A DNA stretch of 6,065 nt, from contig JASHYF010000174.1 of NCBI GenBank assembly GCA_030043235.1, positions 1 through 6,065 of the forward strand, given 5' to 3'. The position numbers were made by a program, and so were the translations under genes. Of the stretch, positions 1 through 5,256 are shown piece after piece. The notes beneath the pieces are model-generated. The model ran no database searches and was not told the DNA's origin. It was given only the letters and a program-made list of their open reading frames with translations. The first letter of the stretch is position 1, and the number at the start of each line of letters is the position of its first letter. This DNA is from Solirubrobacteraceae bacterium (GTDB taxonomy: Bacteria; Actinomycetota; Thermoleophilia; Solirubrobacterales; Solirubrobacteraceae).

Positions 1-2442
1 TCGCCCTCGGGCTCGCGCGCGCTCGCCCTGCGGCGGGCGAAGGCGCTGGCCCCCGGCCGCAGGAGCGTGTGGGCCACGGTCACGGCGGCGCTGCTGCTCG
101 CGGGCATCCTCGCGTCGGCGCTCGGCGCGCGCGCTGTGGCCCGCTCGAACGCCGAGCAGGAACGGCTGGCGTTTCACCTGGCCTCGGCCGAGATCGCCTC
201 GACCCTCAAGCTGGCCATCCAGCACGAGGAAGACCTCGTCGTCAGCGCGAGCGGCTTCGTCGCGGGCAACCCCGACGCGTCCGCCGCCGACTTCGACAGA
301 TGGGCCGAATCGGTGCGCGCGATCCAGCGATACCCCGAGCTGCAGAACTTCGGTCTGGTGAAGCTGGTGCCGGCCTCCCAGCTGGCCGCGTTCGAAGCAC
401 GCATGGCCGCGAACCCGATGCGGCCGCTGGGACCCCATTCGGTGGGGCCGCGGGAAGGCTTCCACGTGTTCCCTCCCGGCGCACGGCCCTACTACTGCCT
501 GGCGGTCGCCGGACTGGCCAGGAGCAGCGCGACCCTCGTGCCCGCGGGCCTCGACTACTGCGGGCTCGCTCCCACGCTCATCACAGCGCGCGACTCGGGC
601 GAAAGCGGCTATGCGCCGGTCGCGGACGGGGACACCACGATCCTGGGCGTGGAGACCCCCGTGTACCGGGGTGGCGTGGTGCCTGCGACCGTGGCAGCGC
701 GCCAGCGGACGTTCCTGGGGTGGATCGGCGAGCTGCTGCTGCCGAACGTCGTGTTGAAGCAGGCGCTCGAAGGTCACCCGAACGTCGCCGTGATCTTCCG
801 CTACGACTCGCGCTACTCGCACATCGCGTTCAGCTACGGGGCCGCGCGGCCGGGCGCACAGAGCGCGACGATCGCCGTCCGAGTGGGGCGAGAAGAGGGC
901 TTGAACAGCTCGCGGGAAGGGTGGACCGTGCAGAGCTTCGGAGTCGCCGTCGCGGGCGGTGTGCTCGGCAGCTGGAGCTCGCTCGCGCTGCTGATCGGCG
1001 GGAGCGTGCTGAGCGTGGCGCTGTGCCTGCTGGTGCTGGTGCTCGGCACCGGACGCACGCGCGCGCTGTCGCTCGTGCGCGAGAAGACCCGCGAGCTCTC
1101 CGAGAAGAACCGCGAGCTCTCCCATCAGGCCCTGCACGACGCGCTCACCGGGCTGCCGAACCGCGCGCTCGTGCTCGACCGCGCCCAGCAGACGCTCGCG
1201 CGCGTCGCGCGCCAGCCGGGCATCGTGGCGGGCGCGCTGTTCATCGACATCGACGGCTTCAAGCACGTCAACGACAACCTTGGACACGCGGCCGGAGACC
1301 AGCTCCTGAGGACCGTCGCGGAACGGCTGCAGCGCGCCGTGCGCGACGAGGACACCGTCGGTCGCCTCGGTGGAGACGAGTTCGTCGTGCTGGGCGAGCT
1401 CGCGGCCGGCGAGGCGACGCTCGACGTCCTCGCCGACCGGCTGACCGAGATGCTGCGCGAGCCGATCGAGCTCGACGACGGCCGCAAGACGACGCTGGTC
1501 ACCGCCAGCATCGGCGTGGCGATCGGGCGCTACGCGACGCCGGATGCGCTGTTGCGCGACGCCGACCTGGCCCTGTACGCCGCCAAGGCCGCGGGCAAGG
1601 ACCGCTACGTGCTGTTCGACGCGAGCATGCACCCGGGCGCCGAAGGTCACAGGGAGCTCGAAGCGGACCTGAGAGCCGCGCTGCACGAGGGACAGCTCTT
1701 CCTCCTCTACCAGCCGATCTTCGAGCTGCCGAGCCTGCGGGCGGTGGGCGTGGAGGCGCTCATCCGCTGGCGCCATCCGCAGCGAGGCGTCGTAGCTCCA
1801 GACAGCTTCATCCCGCTGGCCGAGGAGAGGGGGCTGATCGTGCCGATCGGCCGCTGGGTTCTCGGCGAGGCCTGCCGTCAGGCGGCGGCATGGGCCGCGG
1901 AAGACCTTGCCATCGACATCTCCGTGAACGTGTCGGCCTACCAGCTCGGCCGCCAGGGATTCGCCGACGACGTGCGGCAGGCGCTGCGGGAGTCGCGGAT
2001 CGAGCCCTCGTCGCTGACCCTCGAGATAACCGAGACCGCGCTCATGCGCAACTTGAGCACGGCCTGCAAGCAGCTGGAGCTGATCCGGGCCCTCGGCGTG
2101 CACGTCGCGATCGACGACTTCGGCACCGGATACGCCTCGCTCTCGAACCTGCAGCGCGTGCCGGTCGACATCCTCAAGATCGACAGGACCTTCGTGGCGG
2201 CGCTGAACGGCGGGGGCCACAGCCGCGCGCTGCTCGCCGCCATCCTCGGCGTCGGCCAAGCCCTGTCGCTGACCGTGGTCGCCGAGGGCATCGAGGGGCA
2301 AAGCCAGCTGGCGACGCTCACGGAGATGGGCTGCGAGATGGGCCAGGGCTTCCTGATGGGCACGCCGAGCCCGCCGGAGGCAGTCAAGAGCCTGTTGGAC
2401 GTCCGTGCGGGACATCCAGCGCTCAGCTCGCGAGCCGGCTGA
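1..2442 (+). CDS. CHASE-GGDEF-EAL membrane protein (diguanylate cyclase/phosphodiesterase), 5' end open at window edge
   Basis: Predicted inner-membrane sensor that makes and/or degrades cyclic di-GMP. Residues are numbered from the GTG at 67. A membrane helix (about 3-21) precedes an extracytoplasmic CHASE-like sensor domain (about 40-290); a second helix (about 304-327) and a short charged coiled linker (330-356) follow. The GGDEF domain has the HDALTGLPNR opening at 357-366, FIDIDGFK at 392-399, and the active-site GGDEF at 435-439. An RxxD inhibitory site (426-429) lies exactly five residues before GGDEF. The EAL domain keeps E563, N621, E653, D683-D684, K704, E740 and Q760, with the same spacing as the catalytic set of RocR, so phosphodiesterase activity is likely. 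The frame stays open to base 1. GTG 67 has AGGAG only one base upstream, too close to act as a ribosome site, and the residues before the first helix are Arg/Lys-rich as expected for a cytoplasmic tail. The true start is therefore probably outside the window. Which activity dominates cannot be read from sequence. Confidence 0.96.
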   Translation, partial: SPSGSRALALRRAKALAPGRRSVWATVTAALLLAGILASALGARAVARSNAEQERLAFHLASAEIASTLKLAIQHEEDLVVSASGFVAGNPDASAADFDRWAESVRAIQRYPELQNFGLVKLVPASQLAAFEARMAANPMRPLGPHSVGPREGFHVFPPGARPYYCLAVAGLARSSATLVPAGLDYCGLAPTLITARDSGESGYAPVADGDTTILGVETPVYRGGVVPATVAARQRTFLGWIGELLLPNVVLKQALEGHPNVAVIFRYDSRYSHIAFSYGAARPGAQSATIAVRVGREEGLNSSREGWTVQSFGVAVAGGVLGSWSSLALLIGGSVLSVALCLLVLVLGTGRTRALSLVREKTRELSEKNRELSHQALHDALTGLPNRALVLDRAQQTLARVARQPGIVAGALFIDIDGFKHVNDNLGHAAGDQLLRTVAERLQRAVRDEDTVGRLGGDEFVVLGELAAGEATLDVLADRLTEMLREPIELDDGRKTTLVTASIGVAIGRYATPDALLRDADLALYAAKAAGKDRYVLFDASMHPGAEGHRELEADLRAALHEGQLFLLYQPIFELPSLRAVGVEALIRWRHPQRGVVAPDSFIPLAEERGLIVPIGRWVLGEACRQAAAWAAEDLAIDISVNVSAYQLGRQGFADDVRQALRESRIEPSSLTLEITETALMRNLSTACKQLELIRALGVHVAIDDFGTGYASLSNLQRVPVDILKIDRTFVAALNGGGHSRALLAAILGVGQALSLTVVAEGIEGQSQLATLTEMGCEMGQGFLMGTPSPPEAVKSLLDVRAGHPALSSRAG

Positions 2443-2477
2443 CGCGGGCAGCCCCGCGGAGCCGGCCAGCTCGCCCG

Positions 2478-2497
2478 CCTGCCTGCCTGCCTGCCTG
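2478..2497. repeat. (CCTG)5 tetranucleotide microsatellite
   Basis: Five perfect CCTG units, preceded by an imperfect CCCG, lie 35 bases after the stop of the GGDEF-EAL gene and directly abut the 16-bp array that follows. The unit length is not a multiple of three and no gene uses this stretch, so it is best read as slippage-prone non-coding DNA. Confidence 0.9.
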
Positions 2498-2594
2498 TGC
2501 CCCCGACGGGGTATGCCCCCGACGGGGTATGCCCCCAACGGGGTATGCCCCCAACGGGGTGTGCCTCCGCAGGGGGCGTGCCCTTCAGGGTGCG
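2498..2594. repeat. Six-unit tandem array of ~16-bp palindromic repeats
   Basis: Units start at 2498, 2514, 2530, 2546, 2562 (17 bases) and 2579. The first two are identical, TGCCCCCGACGGGGTA. Units 3-4 carry one G-to-A change (unit 4 also a final A-to-G), and units 5-6 are diverged. Every unit is a small inverted repeat: CCCCG-A-CGGGG in units 1-2, CCCC-AAC-GGGG in 3-4, GCCTCC-GCA-GGGGGC in unit 5 (one T.G wobble) and CCCT-TC-AGGG in unit 6. Symmetry is thus kept although the arm sequence drifts. The period breaks any reading frame. It could be a protein-binding array or a run of RNA hairpins in the 3' untranslated part of the upstream gene; the sequence does not decide between these. Confidence 0.85.
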
Positions 2595-2601
2595 CGCGAT
2601 C

Positions 2602-2620
2602 GGGCCACCTCGAGGGGCCC
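2602..2620 (+). terminator. Possible GC-rich hairpin terminator after the GGDEF-EAL gene
   Basis: GGGCC-a-CC pairs with GG-GGCCC around a TCGA tetraloop, giving seven GC pairs with one bulged A. No T-run follows, so it is not a classical intrinsic terminator. High-GC actinobacteria often lack a clear U-tract, so a role in ending the upstream transcript is possible but unproven. Confidence 0.3.
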
Positions 2621-2640
2621 GCTAGCCGCGCTCGATCGGG

Positions 2641-2664
2641 CTCATATGGAGGGGCGTTTGTCAA
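2641..2664 (-). promoter_or_regulatory. IS right end with outward -35-like box
   Basis: On the minus strand TTGACA (2664-2659) is a perfect -35 consensus hexamer. It is followed by AACGCCCCTC and then CATATGAG at the presumed element edge. In several IS families a -35 in one end pairs with a -10 in the other when the ends join in a circular intermediate, driving the transposase. I see no convincing -10 in the present flank, and the left end offers only a weak one, so the promoter role is inference. Confidence 0.35.
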
Positions 2665-2721
2665 GGGGCAGCGTTGATCGGCCGTGGGTGCGGCAGGGGT
2701 CGGCATGGAGAGGGTTGCGTG

Positions 2722-2954
2722 GGCGGTTCCCGGGGCGCTACGAGCTGAAGTGCCGGCTTGGTCGACCAGGTCATGGTCAGGCTCATATGCGAGGGCTGGT
2801 TACCTCAAGACCCTTGTTCGTCGCCGGGCTCGCAATCTAAGATCGGGCGCCACCCGGCGGGTGAAACCGCGGGTTGCCCATAGCCCGTGTTCGCGGGCCC
2901 GTTGAGCGGCGACGTGTCGGCCTTCTCGTTGCTCGTAGCGCCCCGGCAGCCGCC
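2722..2954 (-). ncRNA. Candidate IS110-family bridge RNA (seekRNA)
   Basis: This is a non-coding segment that begins 37 bases after the transposase stop. In a minus-strand transcript, 2954-2931 pairs with 2745-2722 at 22 of 24 positions, including a perfect 16-bp run, closing a loop of about 185 nt. Inside are a hairpin at 2898-2883 (GCCCG/CGGGC), a strong hairpin at 2874-2852 (ACCCGCGG against CCG-c-CGGGT), extended by GGGC/GCCC at 2879-2876 and 2848-2845, and a stem TGCGAG (2834-2829) with CTCGCA (2793-2788). That last stem is bordered by an internal loop. The 5' strand of that loop (TTAGATTGCG, 2840-2831) resembles the left end TAGATGTGCG (4145-4136). Its 3' strand (CATATGAGCC, 2789-2780) equals the right end and flank at 2648-2639. 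Bridge RNAs of IS110/IS1111 elements bind donor and target DNA through such loops. Exact ends, expression and loop roles are inferred. Confidence 0.5.
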
Positions 2955-2991
2955 GGAGCGTCGTTCGTCGTGGTGGATGTCGGTGTGGCTG

Positions 2992-4077
2992 TCAGTCCAG
3001 GGTCGCGGCCTCCCAGCAGAACGCGGCGAGCTCGCGTGCGCACGCTATCGCGACCGTCCCAGTGCGCTTGCCGCGCTTGCCCGCGAGGTGCGTCCAGCGC
3101 TCGTGCAGGCGGCGCTGGCAGCGCCAGGCGATCTGCACGACACGCGGGTCCTGTCCGAGCTGGCGAGCGGCGATCGTCTCACCGACCGCGGGCCGGTGGC
3201 GGTAGTGGTGGGCGGCCTCGACCAGCAGCCGTCGTGCGTGCGGCGGGCCGGCCTTGGTGATCTGCCCCTGCACGCGCTTATCGTCAGAGGTGTACTCGCT
3301 CGGCACCACACCGAGGAACCCCGACAGCAGCGCCGGCTTGGCGAACCGGTGAAAGTCGCCGACTTCCGCGCACAACCCGGCGGCGGTGAGCGTGTCGATC
3401 CCACGGAAGCAGCGCAGCCGCGCGACCGTCTCGGCGTGACTGCTCTCTGGCACCGCCTCTTCGAGTGCGCCGATCAGCGCGCGGCGGCGCTGCACGAGCG
3501 CCTGGACCGCGGACAGGTAGTCCAGGAACGTCGCCTCGGAGGGAGCATCCTCGAAGTGAAGCCGACACAGCCACCGCTCGTGCGGCTGCGTCCACGCCTT
3601 GCTCGGGAACCTGTGCCCCCGGCGCAGCAAGAACTTCGACAGGCGATGACGGCAGCGCATCAGATCCTTGCGGGCATCCTCGACACACCGCACCAGGTCA
3701 CGAAAACGCTCATCGACCTCGCTCGGCACGAACGCATACGACAGCTCGCCCGCCGCGAACAGCCGCACGAGCCGCTTGGCGTCACGACGGTCGGTCTTCA
3801 CCCGGTCCCCGGGCGCCCTCGGGATCGACCCCGGCGCCACGACCCGCACATCCAGCCCGCGCTCCTCAGCGACCCTGGCCAGCGCGAACCCCGTCGGCCC
3901 AGCCTCATACACAGCGCGCACCGGACAATCGAGACCCTCCAAAAACACCGGCACCACACTCGCCGGCTCACCGCGCAGCCGCTGCACACGCAGCTCACCC
4001 GTGCCCGGATCAAGCACCGCGACGACCGTCTGCGCCTGATGAACATCAAGCCCGACAAGAGCCATACTCTCCGACAT
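2992..4077 (-). CDS. IS110-family transposase (DEDD plus serine recombinase-like domain)
   Basis: This 361-residue protein is of normal length for the family. It is an RNA-guided DNA recombinase thought to cut and join donor and target strands as a complex with its bridge RNA. The N-terminal RuvC-like domain shows the four acidic residues: D11 in GLDVH, E58 in YEAGPTG, and D96 and D99 in KTDRRDAKRL. A helical middle (about 120-215) leads to the C-terminal Transposase_20 region: LRCFRGIDTLTAAGL (221-235), FLGVVPSEYTSDDKR (254-268) and ITKAGPPHARRLLVEAAHHYRHRP (273-296). S264 is the candidate nucleophilic serine. It is followed by DD rather than the more usual G. The ATG at 4077 is chosen because GGGAGG (4091-4086) sits eight bases upstream; a longer frame from 4140 would start inside the IS end. 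No frameshift or internal stop is visible, so the enzyme looks intact. Whether a plus-strand antisense frame is used is not supported. Confidence 0.95.
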   Translation of the reverse strand: MSESMALVGLDVHQAQTVVAVLDPGTGELRVQRLRGEPASVVPVFLEGLDCPVRAVYEAGPTGFALARVAEERGLDVRVVAPGSIPRAPGDRVKTDRRDAKRLVRLFAAGELSYAFVPSEVDERFRDLVRCVEDARKDLMRCRHRLSKFLLRRGHRFPSKAWTQPHERWLCRLHFEDAPSEATFLDYLSAVQALVQRRRALIGALEEAVPESSHAETVARLRCFRGIDTLTAAGLCAEVGDFHRFAKPALLSGFLGVVPSEYTSDDKRVQGQITKAGPPHARRLLVEAAHHYRHRPAVGETIAARQLGQDPRVVQIAWRCQRRLHERWTHLAGKRGKRTGTVAIACARELAAFCWEAATLD

Positions 4078-4085
4078 GGTCGGCA

Positions 4086-4091
4086 CCTCCC
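4086..4091 (-). promoter_or_regulatory. Ribosome binding site of the transposase
   Basis: GGGAGG, continuing GTG, is read on the minus strand with an eight-base spacer to the ATG at 4077-4075. This near-ideal Shine-Dalgarno site fixes the start and excludes the alternative start at 4140. Confidence 0.8.
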
Positions 4092-4132
4092 ATAGCTGGG
4101 GTGTCGGCGCCAGGACCACCCTGACGCCCAGC

Positions 4133-4154
4133 CCCCGCACATCTATGCGCGGGG
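4133..4154. repeat. Near-perfect palindrome spanning the IS left-end junction
   Basis: CCCCGCACAT (4133-4142) and ATGCGCGGGG (4145-4154) are inverted copies matching at nine of ten positions, separated by CT. One arm lies in the element and the other in the flanking DNA. This may be chance in GC-rich sequence or may reflect insertion at a palindromic target, a habit known for several IS1111-group members. Confidence 0.55.
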
Positions 4155-4458
4155 TGCCGGCCGATCCTGCCTCAAACGCCGGAGAGCCGAGCCTCCATAG
4201 GGTCTAAGCAGTTCTGGCCTGCACCACCTCGCCGCCGTAGTGCTAGGCGCGACCGTCGTGGCGAGCCGATCGTGCGCAAGTACGAGGAGGAGGCCAAGGT
4301 GCTCGTCATCCAGATCGCCGGCCTCGAAGCCGCGCTCTGGGTCAGAGCGGGTGCAGAGGATCGAGTCCAAGTCCGTGAGGTAGCCGAGGCGCATCTGCGG
4401 GCGGACTTTGTGGACGATCCCAGGCGCACGTGCGTCTATGCGCCGAGCCGCCGACAAG
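4155..4458. other. Spacer without a supportable gene between the IS and the toxin gene
   Basis: Short open frames exist on both strands. On the plus strand, 4272-4490 encodes a 72-residue frame beginning VRKYEEEAKVL with G/C-rich third positions in its first half. It runs into the 3' end of the convergent toxin gene and has no ribosome site. On the minus strand an overlapping frame ends near 4172 with residues DPMEARLSGV. None has a recognisable domain. The stretch may be a decayed gene fragment. It contains a perfect 10-bp palindrome CGCACGTGCG (4425-4434) within a 6-bp-arm hairpin (4423-4428 with 4439-4444), placed 15 bases after the toxin stop on the minus strand, where it could act as a transcription end. 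Confidence 0.45.
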
Positions 4459-5256
4459 CTAGGGCAACAGGGTCGGCAGAGCGTCGATGACCAGCTTCTG
4501 TGAATCGACGAACGACGGGGCGTCGGGGGCGAGTCCGGGGATCGTCTGCTCATAGGTCGCACGCATCGCCTCCACGTTCGCTTCGATCCGAGCCCGCCGA
4601 TCGCCCTGCTTGACCAGCGCGAACTTCTTGGACGCGAGGTGACGGACGTGGGCGCGGTCCAGTTGATCGCCGTACTCGCGGAGGATCAGCGCGAGGTCTG
4701 AGAGATCCGTCGGACGCTGCCGCTGAAGCAGCGTCCTCAGCTTCTCCGCGACGGTCTCCTCGAGCGTCAGAACAGGGATCTGAAACTCCGCGTAGTAGGG
4801 CGGTCCCACGTCAACCGCGTCGGGTTCGTCGACTACGGCCTCCCGATAGCTGATCTCAACCGCGATCTGTCCGTCGTGATGCGGCGTGTGGAAGGCGATC
4901 TGATCGAAGTCAAGGCTGTGCTGAGAGTCGGTGGCGGGAACGCCCGGGTCAATGCGCAGCATCGGCTCGTCGGTGGCTCGCCTCATTGCCTCGGCTATCT
5001 CGGGGGCCGAGATCTTGTGCTTGGGAGGGTTGGTGCGGGTCGCGTCAAGGTCCCCTGAGAAGCGGGCGTGGCCGCGGACGTGACGCAGCACGAAACCGCC
5101 CTTGAAGCAGAGCTGGCCGGGGAACTGATCGACGAGATGCGCAGCGACAGTCACCAAGGCGAAGTCGCGCTCGATCAGCTCGATCGGCCGGTCTTGCTGT
5201 TCGGCGAGCTCCTGCAGGTCGTACTCGTTGTGGATCAGGCGGCGAGGAAGGGTCAT
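4459..5256 (-). CDS. abiEii: AbiEii-type nucleotidyltransferase toxin
   Basis: This 265-residue protein of the AbiEii/DUF1814 family is the toxin half of an AbiE (type IV) toxin-antitoxin system. Family members are DNA polymerase-beta-fold nucleotidyltransferases; AbiEii binds GTP, and the related mycobacterial MenT toxins modify tRNA 3' ends. Visible motifs are KGGFVLRHV (52-60) followed by RFSGDLD (65-71), with metal-binding D69 and D71. VEISYRE (133-139) contains the likely third acid, E134. EETVAEKLRTLLQRQRPTDLSDL (166-188) supplies K172, D184 and D187, typical of the C-terminal motifs. All catalytic positions appear present. The start ATG overlaps the antitoxin stop by four bases (ATGA), and no strong ribosome site precedes it, so translation is probably coupled. 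The substrate of this copy is not known. Base composition is visibly less GC-extreme than in the GGDEF-EAL gene, in keeping with horizontal acquisition. Confidence 0.9.
   Translation of the reverse strand: MTLPRRLIHNEYDLQELAEQQDRPIELIERDFALVTVAAHLVDQFPGQLCFKGGFVLRHVRGHARFSGDLDATRTNPPKHKISAPEIAEAMRRATDEPMLRIDPGVPATDSQHSLDFDQIAFHTPHHDGQIAVEISYREAVVDEPDAVDVGPPYYAEFQIPVLTLEETVAEKLRTLLQRQRPTDLSDLALILREYGDQLDRAHVRHLASKKFALVKQGDRRARIEANVEAMRATYEQTIPGLAPDAPSFVDSQKLVIDALPTLLP

Larger units (their letters stand above)
2641..4144 (-). mobile_element. IS110-family insertion sequence, IS1111-like layout (about 1.5 kb)
   Basis: The element holds one transposase gene on the minus strand, a short left end (about 67 bases before the start codon) and a long non-coding right end (about 350 bases after the stop). 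The long non-coding side downstream of the transposase is the arrangement described for the IS1111 group, whose guide RNA is encoded there. Ends are placed by two signals. The right side has TTGACA followed by CTCCATATGAG (2641-2664). The left side has GATGTGCGGGG after CGCATA (around 4144). CATA occurs at both boundaries, as expected if a short core sequence is shared by the two ends. Inverted comparison of the ends gives only partial similarity (AT.TG..GGGGC....GTCA.GGG with a gap). Boundaries are uncertain by several bases. No longer target duplication is visible, as usual for this family. Confidence 0.6.

Noticed and set aside
2478..2594. CRISPR array
   Set aside because: Units are contiguous, about 16 bp and without spacers, and no cas gene is present.
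2405..2677. A 90-residue Cys/Pro-rich open frame over the repeats
   Set aside because: The 16-bp period is out of phase with codons, so the frame is not under coding selection; no ribosome site is seen.
2639..2789. GGCTCATATG at 2639 and 2780 as a target-site duplication
   Set aside because: Both copies lie on the same side of the transposase, and one is inside the structured RNA, so they do not flank the element.
2785..2799. Alternative IS right end: ATATGCGAGGGCTGG is an inverted match (13 of 15) to 4128-4142 at the left end
   Set aside because: It would fit IS1111-type subterminal repeats, but ending the element here would split the 24-position stem (2722-2745 with 2931-2954) and leave out the TTGACA-bearing end. 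A 13/15 match is also expected about once by chance in such GC-rich DNA. It remains a possible alternative boundary.
69..2840. A 923-residue plus-strand open frame overlapping the GGDEF-EAL gene in another frame
   Set aside because: Its translation is an Arg/Ala-rich low-complexity shadow of GC-rich coding DNA; the overlapping frame has complete recognised domains.
2887..4095. A 402-residue plus-strand frame antisense to the transposase
   Set aside because: It mirrors the transposase gene almost exactly and shows no domain; the transposase has all catalytic motifs and a ribosome site.
4078..4140. A transposase start at 4140, giving 21 extra residues
   Set aside because: The extra residues would be encoded by the IS left end, and a strong ribosome site lies directly before the ATG at 4077.
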